From JAXMEB01 sp046348545 (GTDB lineage: Bacteria > Pseudomonadota > Gammaproteobacteria > Berkiellales > Berkiellaceae): a stretch of DNA of 64,000 nt. The notes beneath the pieces are model-generated. The model was not told the origin of the DNA and ran no database searches. It worked only from the letters and a program-made list of their open reading frames with translations. The stretch lies in assembly GCA_046348545.1 (NCBI GenBank), contig JAXMEB010000002.1, forward strand, positions 558,001-622,000, in the 5' to 3' direction. Below, piece after piece: positions 43,806-53,126 of this stretch. The translations under genes were made by a program, and so were the position numbers. The number at the start of each line of letters is the position of its first letter. Positions within the stretch are counted from its first letter, which is position 1.

Positions 43806-44384
43806 TTAGCCAAACTCAAATCCCATCGTTTCCAAATATTCGGTGAGTCGAATCATGGGAAGTCCCATGAGTGCGGTGGGATCATCGCCTTCCCAGCGTT
43901 CCATGAGCAGAATGCCCAGTCCTTCTGAGTGTAGGCTACCTGCAGAGCCATAGGGTTTGGCTGTCTTGAGATAATACTCGATTCGCTCAGGGCTCAAGGT
44001 TCTAAAAGTCACCTTGGTGAGAACGATGTCGGTTAACACTTGTTGTGTAGCGCCATGATAAACGCAAACCCCGGTTAAAAAATGAACGGTTTGTCCGCTC
44101 ATTTCGGTGAGCTGTGAGACAGCCGTTTCATGGTCTAAGGGTTTGCCTAAAATTTTGCCATTCAAGGATGCAATGGCATCTGAGCCTATGGTTAAAGCAT
44201 TAGGGTGTTTCACCCCAATCGCCACAGCTTTTTCTTCGGAAAGCCGCAGGACATATTGGGTGTGGGTTTCATCGGGTAATGGGATCTCATCTATGTTTGG
44301 TGAATAACACTTAAATGGGGTATTGAGGCGTTCCATAAGGGCTTTGCGTGCTGAAGAGCTCGAAGCGAGGATAAGTTCTATCAT
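43806..44384 (-). CDS. maf: Maf/YceF-type nucleotide pyrophosphatase
   Basis: The family hydrolyses modified or non-canonical nucleoside triphosphates (7-methyl-GTP for the YceF type). Motifs are LILASSSSARKALMERL at the start, NIDE, LSEEKA, TIGSDAIASLNGKILGKP and a late GSAGSLHSEG with LMGLPM. The ATG at 44384 gives 192 residues beginning MIELILASS, as in the family; an in-frame ATG at 44447 would add 21 residues without homology. It is divergent from yceD, the usual gammaproteobacterial arrangement that favours YceF over YhdE. Confidence 0.92.
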   Translation of the reverse strand: MIELILASSSSARKALMERLNTPFKCYSPNIDEIPLPDETHTQYVLRLSEEKAVAIGVKHPNALTIGSDAIASLNGKILGKPLDHETAVSQLTEMSGQTVHFLTGVCVYHGATQQVLTDIVLTKVTFRTLSPERIEYYLKTAKPYGSAGSLHSEGLGILLMERWEGDDPTALMGLPMIRLTEYLETMGFEFG

Positions 44385-44475
44385 CTTGTTCCGATTGAGG
44401 TTATTGGGATTGAGTGGCATCATATCAAGTTGAGATTTTGACTCCAAGCGTGTGAGGCGCTATCATCCACGGCTT

Positions 44476-44988
44476 ATGTTGCCTAATATACTCCCACAAA
44501 CCATCCGACTGTCAGATTTTGATCGTTTTATGCCAGGTCAAAGTGAATATATTGTCGGAAATATTGCTCTTCTGAAGCTCTTGAAGCTGCAGGATCTCGT
44601 TTTTAATCCAACAGATGAGTTATCTGTAAAACTTAATTTGGGGCGTGACGATGAAGGTATACCTTATCTGAGAGGGCAAATTCAGGGCGAAATAGAGGTC
44701 AGTTGTCAGCGTTGTTTAGAGCGTTTGAAGTTGAATATCGCATCTCAATTTTCATTGAGCCCAGTTGCAGAAGACCATTTGGTGTTACCCGCGCAATATG
44801 ATCCGATTATTGCGGAGGAGGGGCAAATTCAATTGATTGATTTAGTCTCTGAAGAGATTTTGTTGAGTATGCCTATGATTGCTAGTCATCCTGAAGATGC
44901 TTGTCCAGGCACACAATGGTTAAAAACGCATCAACAAAAAGTGAATGAAGAGACACATCCATTCCATATCTTAAAACAGTTAAAATAA
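44476..44988 (+). CDS. yceD: YceD/DUF177 family protein
   Basis: The YceD family is linked to 23S rRNA accumulation and nearly always precedes rpmF. It shows VSCQRCLERLKLNI near the middle and a C-terminal acidic segment with DACPGTQW. I chose the ATG at 44476 (MLPNILPQ); an in-frame GTG lies 24 bases upstream and neither has a clear ribosome site. The rpmF gene follows 22 bases after the stop, so they are co-transcribed. Confidence 0.88.
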   Translation: MLPNILPQTIRLSDFDRFMPGQSEYIVGNIALLKLLKLQDLVFNPTDELSVKLNLGRDDEGIPYLRGQIQGEIEVSCQRCLERLKLNIASQFSLSPVAEDHLVLPAQYDPIIAEEGQIQLIDLVSEEILLSMPMIASHPEDACPGTQWLKTHQQKVNEETHPFHILKQLK

Positions 44989-45010
44989 ATATGATTTATT
45001 GGAGGTTATA

Positions 45011-45205
45011 ATGGCTGTACAACAGAACCGGAAATCTCGTGCAAAACGCGATATGCGCCGTTCGCACGATAGAGCGACATCTGCAACACTTTCAACTGAT
45101 TCGGAAACGGGTGAGAAGCATCGCAGACATCATATCACCGCCGAAGGATTTTACCGTGGCCGACAAGTGATTGAGCAAGCCGTTGTTGAGACTGATGACG
45201 AGTAA
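45011..45205 (+). CDS. rpmF: 50S ribosomal protein L32
   Basis: A 64-residue basic protein of the large ribosomal subunit. The start MAVQQNRKSRAKRDMRRSHD is typical and GGAGG lies six bases before the ATG at 45011. The zinc-binding Cys pairs seen in some L32 proteins are absent, as in many gammaproteobacteria. The gene is followed by plsX, the standard order. Confidence 0.95.
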   Translation: MAVQQNRKSRAKRDMRRSHDRATSATLSTDSETGEKHRRHHITAEGFYRGRQVIEQAVVETDDE

Positions 45206-45211
45206 TCCATT

Positions 45212-46243
45212 TTGAAAGATATTCGTATCGCGCTAGATGCTATGGGCGGCGATTTTGGGCCAAGTGTTGTGGTACCTGCCGCATTATCGGCATTAGCATT
45301 GCACCCCTCGCTTCATCTGACCTTGGTCGGTCAGCAAGAGGTTATCCAGACTTATCTGGGCGCAGCAAAGACTCAATTCGGAGATAGGTTGTCTATCCAC
45401 GATGCTCGAGAAATTGTTGCGATGGATGAGCCTCCGGCAATTGCGCTTCGCACTAAGAAAGATGCTTCTATGCGAGTTGCGATTGACTTGGTGAAAGAAG
45501 GTAAAGCAGCAGCTTGCGTTAGTGCTGGGAACACGGGAGCCTTGATGGCAATTGCTCGCTTCGTTCTCAAGATGCTGCCTGGTATTGACCGGCCTGCTAT
45601 TGTGTATCCACTACCTTCAGAAGGTGAAAAAGGTCGCATTCGAATGTTGGATCTGGGCGCAAACGTTGATTGTGATCCAGAACATCTATATCAATTTGCT
45701 GTCATGGGTTCAGTTTTGACCGCTGCTGTTGATGGCATTCCTGCACCTCGAGTTGCCCTTCTAAACATCGGCTCAGAGGTCATAAAAGGTCCGAAATCAG
45801 TAAAAGATGCAGCTGAATTATTGTCTCAACGTCAAGTTGTGAATTATATCGGCTATATTGAAGGGACTGATTTATATTCTGGCAAGACGGATGTTGTGGT
45901 TTGCGATGGATTTGCAGGAAATATTGCGCTGAAAACCAGTGAAGGGGTTGCTAGATTATTTTTTAATTTTTTCAAACACGAATTTTCAAAATCATGGTTG
46001 ATGAAATTAATTGGCATGATGGCTAAGCCGACTTTTAAAAAACTAAGCGCCAGGTTTGATCCGAGCGGATATAATGGGGCCTCATTGCTGGGTCTAGGCG
46101 GTATTGTGATTAAAAGCCATGGCCACGCCAGTCAGCAGATGTTTCTTAAAGCGATCGAAGAGGCTATTTTAGAAGTTGAACATAATGTGCCTGAGCAGAT
46201 TCGAGCTGAAGTCGCTAGACGTTTACAGACCGAGGTATCATGA
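45212..46243 (+). CDS. plsX: phosphate acyltransferase PlsX
   Basis: PlsX converts acyl-ACP to acyl-phosphate, the first step of phospholipid synthesis in many bacteria. The 343 residues include IALDAMGGDFGP at the start, CVSAGNTGALMAIARF, RMLDLGANVDC and DGFAGNIALKTSEG. The start is TTG at 45212, directly before the conserved N-terminus; no ATG fits. Its stop overlaps the fabH ATG by four bases. Confidence 0.94.
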   Translation: MKDIRIALDAMGGDFGPSVVVPAALSALALHPSLHLTLVGQQEVIQTYLGAAKTQFGDRLSIHDAREIVAMDEPPAIALRTKKDASMRVAIDLVKEGKAAACVSAGNTGALMAIARFVLKMLPGIDRPAIVYPLPSEGEKGRIRMLDLGANVDCDPEHLYQFAVMGSVLTAAVDGIPAPRVALLNIGSEVIKGPKSVKDAAELLSQRQVVNYIGYIEGTDLYSGKTDVVVCDGFAGNIALKTSEGVARLFFNFFKHEFSKSWLMKLIGMMAKPTFKKLSARFDPSGYNGASLLGLGGIVIKSHGHASQQMFLKAIEEAILEVEHNVPEQIRAEVARRLQTEVS

Positions 46244-47226
46244 CATTTTCACGCATCCTTGGTACAGGCAGTTATTTGCCACCCAATATTTTAACCAATG
46301 CTGATTGGGAAAAAAGGGTCGATACCACCGATAAATGGATTTTTGAGAGAACGGGAATTCGCTCACGACATATTGCAACGAGTGAGACTGCTTCTGAGAT
46401 GGGGGCGCTGGCTGCTCGTGAAGCGCTTCAAGCGGCAGGTGTTGCAACAAATGAAATCGATCTGATTATCGTTTCGACGGGAACACCTGATAAGATCTTT
46501 CCCTCAACAGCATGCCTGATTCAAAAAGAACTCAACATACCGATTTGTCCTGCATTGGATATTCAAGCGGCCTGTTCAGGTTTTATCTATGCACTGTCTA
46601 TTGCCGATAAATTTATAAAAACAGGTGCTGCGAAAAAAGCATTGGTTGTAGGCACTGAATTGATGAGTCGTTTGATGGATTGGACTGATCGAAAAACCTG
46701 TGTCTTATTCGGTGATGGCAGTGGCGCTGTAGTATTAGGCGAAGATGATACAACCGGTGTGTTGTTCACGAAACTATATGCCGATGGAAAGTATGCTGAT
46801 ATTTTAAGTGTTGATAACACTCAGTGTGCTAGTCGCTCGAAAGCGCTCTGCGCGGATACGATCACGGCTGATATTTCACCGTACCTCCATATGGAAGGTC
46901 AGAGAGTATTTAAACTGGCTGTCAATACATTTGATAGCATGGTCCAAGATATTCAAAATGAACTGCATTTAGAACTACAAGACATTGATTGGCTAATCCC
47001 GCATCAAGCGAATACGCGAATTATTCAAGCCGCTGCTGATAAATTAGGTCTTCCCAAAGAAAAAGTCGTCATGACTGTAGAGACGCAGGGCAATACTTCG
47101 AGCGCCAGTATTCCGTTAGCATTAGATCATGCGGTGCGTTCTGGTGATGTTCAACGAGGACAATTGTTATTGATGGAAGCATTTGGCGGCGGCCTCACTT
47201 GGGGTTCTGCATTGCTCAGATTTTAG
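46240..47226 (+). CDS. fabH: beta-ketoacyl-ACP synthase III FabH
   Basis: FabH starts fatty acid synthesis by condensing acetyl-CoA with malonyl-ACP. The 328 residues contain the catalytic Cys in AACSGFIYAL (residue 112), His in IPHQANTRI and Asn in QGNTSSASIP, in the expected spacing. Start overlaps plsX (ATGA), supporting translational coupling. Length and ends are normal. Confidence 0.96.
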   Translation: MTFSRILGTGSYLPPNILTNADWEKRVDTTDKWIFERTGIRSRHIATSETASEMGALAAREALQAAGVATNEIDLIIVSTGTPDKIFPSTACLIQKELNIPICPALDIQAACSGFIYALSIADKFIKTGAAKKALVVGTELMSRLMDWTDRKTCVLFGDGSGAVVLGEDDTTGVLFTKLYADGKYADILSVDNTQCASRSKALCADTITADISPYLHMEGQRVFKLAVNTFDSMVQDIQNELHLELQDIDWLIPHQANTRIIQAAADKLGLPKEKVVMTVETQGNTSSASIPLALDHAVRSGDVQRGQLLLMEAFGGGLTWGSALLRF

Positions 47227-47234
47227 AGGGTATG

Positions 47235-48188
47235 ATGACGACAAACTTTAGACTGGCCTTTGTATTCCCAGGTCAAGGCTCTCAATCTAAGGGTATGCTC
47301 TTCGATTTAAGTGCTGACTTTAGGGTGATTCAAGACACCTTTCAGACAGCTTCAGATGTTTTAGGTTACGATCTGTGGGATTTGATTCAAAACGATTCAG
47401 CGCTTCAATTAAACCAAACAGAATATACCCAGCCGGCTTTATTGGCGGCTAGTGTTGCTTTGTGGCGCACCTATCTTGAATTAGGGTATCCCATGCCTGA
47501 GATCATGGCTGGGCATAGTTTAGGTGAATATTCCGCATTGGTATGTGCAGAAAGTTTAACTTTTGAAGATGCTCTACAGTTGGTTGCAACGCGTGGGCGC
47601 CTGATGCAGAAAGCGGTTCCCAATGGCGTTGGGGCGATGGCTGCTATATTAGGAATGACTGGAGATGCAGTCGTTGATTTATGTTTACAAGTTCAGGCGG
47701 AAGGCCTTGTTTCTGCAGCCAACTTTAACTCTTTAGAACAAACCGTGATTGCCGGCGACAGCACTGCTGTTGAAGCAGCGATGCAATTCGCTAAAGAGAA
47801 AGGTGCAAAGCGTGCGATCAAATTGCCAGTGAGTGTGCCTTCGCATTGCGCTCTGATGAAAGAAGCCGCTAATGAGTTGAGTGAACATTTAAAAGCCATT
47901 GCTTTTCATTTACCCAAAATCACGGTATTGCGAAATATAGATGCCTGCCCTCATGAGCAAGGTGACAGTATTCGCCAGGCGCTGATGAAACAGCTTTATC
48001 AACCCGTACAATGGGTTAAAACAATTCAAGTTTTTTCAAAACAAGGTATCCAGGCTGCTATAGAATGTGGCCCGGGTGCAGTCTTGACTGGGCTAATCAA
48101 GCGAATTGATCCTGATCTAAAAGTTGAAAGTATCCAAACCCCTCAGTCTTTAGAAAAGGCCTCTGAGTTGATCGGCTCGTATGAATAA
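47235..48188 (+). CDS. fabD: malonyl CoA-ACP transacylase FabD
   Basis: FabD loads malonyl groups from CoA onto acyl carrier protein. The active-site Ser lies in AGHSLGEYSAL (about residue 95), with the N-terminal FVFPGQGSQSKGM and late PSHCALM (His). I chose the ATG at 47235, five bases after GAGGG; another ATG is one codon upstream and an open frame extends into fabH without homology. The gene is followed by AAGGAG and fabG. Confidence 0.95.
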   Translation: MTTNFRLAFVFPGQGSQSKGMLFDLSADFRVIQDTFQTASDVLGYDLWDLIQNDSALQLNQTEYTQPALLAASVALWRTYLELGYPMPEIMAGHSLGEYSALVCAESLTFEDALQLVATRGRLMQKAVPNGVGAMAAILGMTGDAVVDLCLQVQAEGLVSAANFNSLEQTVIAGDSTAVEAAMQFAKEKGAKRAIKLPVSVPSHCALMKEAANELSEHLKAIAFHLPKITVLRNIDACPHEQGDSIRQALMKQLYQPVQWVKTIQVFSKQGIQAAIECGPGAVLTGLIKRIDPDLKVESIQTPQSLEKASELIGSYE

Positions 48189-48200
48189 GGAGTTCTGTTG

Positions 48201-48965
48201 ATGAGTTCATTTTTGAAGCAAGCGCAATTAGAGAGCAAAATTGCGATTGTAACAGGTGCGAGTCGAGGCATAGGCCAGGCCATTGCCTTCACGTTGGCAG
48301 AATTGGGTGCCTTAGTGATTGGCACAGCAACCACTCAAAAAGGTGCAGACGCTATCAGCGCGCAATTTGAAGAAAAAGGTTTAAAAGGGATAGGGCGTGT
48401 CTTGGATATTGCTGATGTTGCTCAATTAAGTTCTTTTATCGAGGGCGTTACCAACGAATTTAATGGGCTCCATATTCTTGTGAATAATGCGGGTATTACA
48501 CGCGATAATCTATTACTTCGTATGAAAGAAGAAGATTGGCAAAGTGTTATTCAAACTAACCTAACGGGCGTTGCTTTACTCTGTAAGGCAGCTCTAAAAC
48601 CCATGATGAAAGCACGTTGGGGGCGGATTATTAATATCAGCTCAGTCGTGGGTACGATGGGTAACCCTGGGCAGTGTAACTATGCCGCAGCCAAAGCTGG
48701 TCTCATTGGGTTTACAAAATCATTAGCGCGTGAGATTGCTTCTCGGAACGTCACCGTGAATGTCGTATCTCCAGGTTTTATTGATACTGATATGACCAAA
48801 TCACTACCGGATGTTCAGCGTCAGGCCTTATTGACTCAAGTCCCTTTAGGGCGGCTAGGGGCTTCAGAAGATATTGCAAATGCAGTGGCATTTTTAGCAA
48901 CCGATTTATCATCGTATATCACCGGAGAAACCGTGCATGTCAACGGTGGAATGCTGATGGGTTAA
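48201..48965 (+). CDS. fabG: 3-oxoacyl-ACP reductase FabG
   Basis: An NADPH-dependent reductase of fatty acid elongation. It has the short-chain dehydrogenase fold with TGASRGIGQ for cofactor binding, NNAGITRDNL, catalytic Ser in NISSVVGTMG and YxxxK in YAAAKAG. The end SYITGETVHVNGGMLMG is typical. AAGGAG lies eight bases before the ATG at 48201. A 157-178-base gap to acpP follows, which may hold a separate promoter for acpP. Confidence 0.95.
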   Translation: MSSFLKQAQLESKIAIVTGASRGIGQAIAFTLAELGALVIGTATTQKGADAISAQFEEKGLKGIGRVLDIADVAQLSSFIEGVTNEFNGLHILVNNAGITRDNLLLRMKEEDWQSVIQTNLTGVALLCKAALKPMMKARWGRIINISSVVGTMGNPGQCNYAAAKAGLIGFTKSLAREIASRNVTVNVVSPGFIDTDMTKSLPDVQRQALLTQVPLGRLGASEDIANAVAFLATDLSSYITGETVHVNGGMLMG

Positions 48966-49143
48966 GTTAGAAAACAAATTTTTTGACCGCAAAGGCTGGC
49001 ACTGAAGAGGGAATTTTGTTAGCATTTGCGCTCACGGGTAATGTAAATAGAAATAATTCTTAATGATAACTTTTTCTATTTGCAGCTTAGTTTTAATTAA
49101 ACTGGAGCGTTAGTCGATTAACATGACTGAGAAACAGGCCGTT

Positions 49144-49383
49144 ATGAGCAATATTCAAGAACGTGTAACAGATATCGTAGTAGAACAATTAGGTTTGGAA
49201 CGTGACAAAGTACGCCCCGAGTCTAAGTTCATTGATGACTTAGGTGCTGATTCACTCGATACCGTCGAGTTGGTCATGGCATTGGAGGAAGAGTTTGACA
49301 TCGAGATCCCAGATGAGCAAGCTGAGAAAATTACAACGCTGAAAGAAGCCATTGCTTACGTTGAGCAACACGCTAAGAAGTAA
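49144..49383 (+). CDS. acpP: acyl carrier protein
   Basis: A small acidic carrier of growing acyl chains. The phosphopantetheine Ser is in LGADSLDTVEL. The conserved start MSNIQERV matches the ATG at 49144. An in-frame ATG at 49123 would add seven residues, so the start is not fully settled. The 157 bases before 49123 contain no gene. FabF follows after 18 bases. Confidence 0.95.
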   Translation: MSNIQERVTDIVVEQLGLERDKVRPESKFIDDLGADSLDTVELVMALEEEFDIEIPDEQAEKITTLKEAIAYVEQHAKK

Positions 49384-49401
49384 GGTTGTAAAGGGGGGGG
49401 C

Positions 49402-50658
49402 ATGAGCGTGGTTGGACGTCGTCGTGTAGTGGTCACAGGTCTTGGGATTATTTCTCCTATTGGATCCACGGTTGAAAAAGCTTGGCGTGCTTTATTAGCG
49501 GGTCAAAGCGGCATTCAGACCGTGACCGGGTATGATCTCAGTGCGTTTTCAACGCAAATTGCAGGTCAAGTGACTGATTTCGAGCCCACGCTTTATGACA
49601 TCACTTCGAAAGAAGAACGTAAGATGGACCCTTTTATTCAGTACGGCATTGCTGCCTCGCATCAAGCTGTAGTAGATTCAGGTTTGCTCTCACAGCTTGA
49701 TAGTATTAACCTCGACCGATGCGGTGTTTCTGTAGGTTCAGGCATTGGTGGATTAACGTTTATTCAAAAGAACGTTGAAACACTAAATGAATCAGGTCCT
49801 AGACGCGTCTCTCCTTTTTTCATTCCTGGCGCCATTATCAATATGATTTCGGGCTATGCTTCTATTCGCTATGGCTTTAGAGGTCCGAATCTAGCTTTTG
49901 CAACAGCCTGCACAACGGGTTCCCATAGCATTGGTATTGCAGCGCGCTCTATCGCGTATGGTGATGCTGATGTGATGTTGGCAGGTGGATCTGAAAAAGG
50001 AATCACGCCATTAGGGGTAGCAGGATTTGCCGCAGCGCGCGCGCTTTCCACACGAAATGATGATCCTCAAAAAGCTAGTCGTCCTTTTGATGCTGATAGA
50101 GATGGCTTCGTCTTAGGTGATGGTTCAGGTGTGCTGGTGCTCGAAGAGTATGAGCATGCAAAGAAGCGTGGCGCTAAGATATATGCTGAACTTGCTGGAT
50201 TTGGTATGAGTGGTGATGCCAATCATATTACGCAACCTGCAGAAGGGGGCGCTGGTGGTGCAGCTTGTATGCGGCTTGCAATGCAAGATGCTGGCTTAAC
50301 ACCAGATGACATTGATTACATTAACGCGCATGGCACGTCTACACCAATCGGTGATATGGCTGAGACCATGGCGATTAAAGCAGCTTTGGGCGATAGAGCT
50401 TATAAAGTTGCAGTCAGTTCGAATAAATCGATGATTGGACATTTATTAGGTGCAGCGGGTGCCGTTGAAGCAATTTTTTCCATATTAACCTTGCGCGATC
50501 AAATTGTCCCACCGACTATCAACCTAGAAAATCCGAGCGAAGGCTGTGATTTAGACTACGTGCCTCATACCGCCCGAGAAATGAGTGTTCGAGCTTGTAT
50601 TTCTAATTCATTTGGATTTGGTGGTACAAACGGAGCATTGTTATTTCGAAAAATTTAA
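49402..50658 (+). CDS. fabF: beta-ketoacyl-ACP synthase II FabF
   Basis: An elongating condensing enzyme of fatty acid synthesis. The 418 residues show RRRVVVTGLGIISPIG at the start, the catalytic Cys in ATACTTGSHSIG and two His in INAHGTSTPIGD and SNKSMIGHLLGAAG. Its ribosome site is a run of eight G (49393-49400) ending one base before the ATG, which is unusual. The start of mltG overlaps or directly follows its end. Confidence 0.96.
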   Translation: MSVVGRRRVVVTGLGIISPIGSTVEKAWRALLAGQSGIQTVTGYDLSAFSTQIAGQVTDFEPTLYDITSKEERKMDPFIQYGIAASHQAVVDSGLLSQLDSINLDRCGVSVGSGIGGLTFIQKNVETLNESGPRRVSPFFIPGAIINMISGYASIRYGFRGPNLAFATACTTGSHSIGIAARSIAYGDADVMLAGGSEKGITPLGVAGFAAARALSTRNDDPQKASRPFDADRDGFVLGDGSGVLVLEEYEHAKKRGAKIYAELAGFGMSGDANHITQPAEGGAGGAACMRLAMQDAGLTPDDIDYINAHGTSTPIGDMAETMAIKAALGDRAYKVAVSSNKSMIGHLLGAAGAVEAIFSILTLRDQIVPPTINLENPSEGCDLDYVPHTAREMSVRACISNSFGFGGTNGALLFRKI

Positions 50659-51644
50659 TTAAAGGGATTTTTCTTGTTTTTCTAGTGATGCTATTTGCGG
50701 CGCTGGATTGGATTTACTTTCTCAATACTCCTTTAATTCATGAATCTCAAACTCTTATCTTTGAGAAAGGGCATTCAGCTTCTCGTTTTATAGATCAGTT
50801 GCATGATCAACATTTGATTAATGCCTATCAAAGGATTCATTTGAAACTTTGGTCTCGCTTCAGGCAAGCAGATAAGAAAATGAAAGCGGGTGAATATGCC
50901 TTTAATCAAAAGACTTACCCCAAACCATTTTTAGATAAAATTGTAAAGGGCGATAGCGTTAGCCATAAGATTACCTTTATTGAAGGTTGGACTTTCCAAG
51001 AGATCGTTTCAGCGTTACAAGCAAACCCGATTTTGAAACAATCAAGCTCCCTTGAAAGTGAGACTGTTATGGCTGAGTTGGGGCTTCCCAATCAATCTCC
51101 AGAAGGATTATTTTTCCCTGATACCTACTATTTTGTAAGGGGCATGTCGGCGAAAGATGTCTTAATTAAATCAAAACAAAAAATGGATGAAGTATTGGCG
51201 TCGTTGTGGGCTCGGCGAGACCCAAATGGTGTTTTGAAATCACCTTATGACGGTTTAATTTTAGCTTCCTTGATTGAAAAAGAATCAGCTTACTCTGCTG
51301 AACGCCCATTGATTTCGGGTGTATTTCATCTACGTCTTAAAAAAAATATGCGTTTGCAATGTGACCCTACTGTCATTTATGGGTTAGGCACTGCGTATAC
51401 AGGGAAGCTATCAAAAAAAGATCTGCAAACTGATTCACCGTATAATACGTATGTGAATGCAGGTTTGCCACCAACGCCTATTGCAGCCCCAAGTTTTAGT
51501 TCAATACAAGCGGCCTTTCAGCCTGTACAGACAGATGCATTGTATTTTGTTGCAAAAGGAGATGGGACGCATACTTTTTCAGCAACTTTAGCTGACCATG
51601 TTTTAGCTGTGGAAAAATTGAGACAAGGTATACAGCATGAGTAA
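50643..51644 (+). CDS. mltG: endolytic murein transglycosylase MltG
   Basis: A membrane-anchored lytic transglycosylase that cuts nascent glycan strands. It has the YceG-like domain with FIEGWTFQEIVSAL, EGLFFPDTYYF, IEKESAY with the catalytic Glu, and VNAGLPPTPIAAPS. The usual start would be GTG 50685 or ATG 50688, which cuts into the membrane helix and has no spaced ribosome site. An in-frame ATT at 50643 is preceded by GGAG at seven bases and gives SKNLIKGIFLVFLVMLFAAL, a full basic-plus-hydrophobic anchor. I therefore place the start there, tentatively. It would overlap fabF by 16 bases. Confidence 0.85.
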   Translation: MSKNLIKGIFLVFLVMLFAALDWIYFLNTPLIHESQTLIFEKGHSASRFIDQLHDQHLINAYQRIHLKLWSRFRQADKKMKAGEYAFNQKTYPKPFLDKIVKGDSVSHKITFIEGWTFQEIVSALQANPILKQSSSLESETVMAELGLPNQSPEGLFFPDTYYFVRGMSAKDVLIKSKQKMDEVLASLWARRDPNGVLKSPYDGLILASLIEKESAYSAERPLISGVFHLRLKKNMRLQCDPTVIYGLGTAYTGKLSKKDLQTDSPYNTYVNAGLPPTPIAAPSFSSIQAAFQPVQTDALYFVAKGDGTHTFSATLADHVLAVEKLRQGIQHE

Positions 51645-52251
51645 ATTCATTACAGTGGAAGGTACTGAAGGCGTGGGCAAAACCACTGCAATTACCTCTA
51701 TACGAAAAGTGTTTGAAGCACATCAAACAGCTTACCTGTTAACACGTGAACCAGGAGGCACCCCATTAGCTGAAGCCATGCGTGGGCTATTGCTCGCTGA
51801 GCGGGATGAGGTTGTTTTACCCGATACAGAATTATTATTGCTCTATGCAGGACGGATACAACATTGGCATCACAAGATTAAACCGGCTTTAGAAGCGGGA
51901 ACTTGGGTGGTTAGTGATCGATTCTTTGATGCCACCTTTGCCTATCAGGGGGGGGGGAGACAAGTTCCTTTTGAGCGTATTCAGCAAATTCATGATTGGG
52001 CTTTGGGAAACGTAGAGCCTAACCATACTATTTTGTTGGATGCGCCAGTTGAAATTGGCTTAGCACGTATTCAAGGGCGAGCGCATCTAGATCGATTTGA
52101 GCATGAAACTGTTGCGTTTTTTAACCGAGTACGAGCCTTTTATCTAAAGCTTGCTGAAGATAATCCTCGATTCACTATCATAGATGCTTCCCAATCAGAG
52201 GCTGTGATTCAAGAGCAAGTCGCTACATTGCTTGAAACATTACTAAAATGA
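51637..52251 (+). CDS. tmk: thymidylate kinase
   Basis: It phosphorylates dTMP to dTDP. The 204 residues have the P-loop VEGTEGVGKTTA, the TREPGGTPLAEAMR motif, SDRFFDATFAYQGGG and a LID region RIQGRAHLDRFE. A run of ten G (51948-51957) encodes the three glycines of YQGGGRQV. It overlaps mltG by eight bases and holB by four, so the genes are coupled. Confidence 0.95.
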   Translation: MSKFITVEGTEGVGKTTAITSIRKVFEAHQTAYLLTREPGGTPLAEAMRGLLLAERDEVVLPDTELLLLYAGRIQHWHHKIKPALEAGTWVVSDRFFDATFAYQGGGRQVPFERIQQIHDWALGNVEPNHTILLDAPVEIGLARIQGRAHLDRFEHETVAFFNRVRAFYLKLAEDNPRFTIIDASQSEAVIQEQVATLLETLLK

Positions 52252-53126
52252 TAAACAATCGGCATGTGAGACAAGCTCAAAAGTTGATTCAAGCAGATGA
52301 GCGTGGCCGATTAGGACATGCCTACCTGTTGTCAGGTTCAAAAGGCATTGGTAAAAGGGAATTCGCGTATCATTTTATCCAATCACGCCTATGTGTCGCT
52401 CCTCAAGCCCATCAAGCGTGTGGCACCTGTAAGCCGTGCCAACATTTTCTACAAGCGGTCCATCCAGATCTTTTAAAAATCATACCTGAGAATGGTACGA
52501 TCTCAATTGATATGATTCGCTCATTAGAGGATTTTGTCACGCATACAGCGCAAGGAAAACGTAAATGGGTGGTTATTGAAGATGCACATCAACTTAATAT
52601 TGCCGCTAGCCAGGCTTTGCTGAAAACATTAGAAGAGCCTATTAACACGACATTTTTTTTGATTACCCATCAATTATTGACCTTATTACCGACGATTCGA
52701 AGCCGCTGCCAAACGTTGGTTTTCCAGGGGGAAGTAGAAGAGGTGGATACCGGAAGTCGGCATCAACTCCTATTATTAGGCTTGGGTCAAATAGATCCGC
52801 TCTGGTTAGCTGAACAGTGGCAAAAAGAATCGCCGGAAGAACGGCTATACTTAATATATGGTTTGATGCATGACTTGTTAAAGTTGTCTTTATCGGTCAG
52901 TATCGATCATACTGTGAATGAAGCAGAAAGGCCTTTGTTGCAGCAACTGTCTGAAAGATTAAGTATGGAACGCTTTTGGGCTGCCTATGATACCTGGCGT
53001 TTTATACAATCTAGATTGCAACAAGGGGTTCGCTTTAATCCAGGTTTGATGTTTGAATCTATGTTAATACATTGGCAACAAATTTGGGGATCACAATGGA
53101 TGCAGCAACCCATGAACCTTCGATAG
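52248..53126 (+). CDS. holB: DNA polymerase III delta' subunit
   Basis: A clamp-loader subunit of the replicative polymerase. The 292 residues start with HAYLLSGSKGIGKREFAYHF (modified P-loop) and have a zinc module CGTCKPC, WVVIEDAHQLNIAASQALLKTLEEP and TIRSRC. The C-terminal half is diverged, as is usual. The order tmk-holB-pilZ-tatD is standard in gammaproteobacteria. Confidence 0.93.
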   Translation: MINNRHVRQAQKLIQADERGRLGHAYLLSGSKGIGKREFAYHFIQSRLCVAPQAHQACGTCKPCQHFLQAVHPDLLKIIPENGTISIDMIRSLEDFVTHTAQGKRKWVVIEDAHQLNIAASQALLKTLEEPINTTFFLITHQLLTLLPTIRSRCQTLVFQGEVEEVDTGSRHQLLLLGLGQIDPLWLAEQWQKESPEERLYLIYGLMHDLLKLSLSVSIDHTVNEAERPLLQQLSERLSMERFWAAYDTWRFIQSRLQQGVRFNPGLMFESMLIHWQQIWGSQWMQQPMNLR

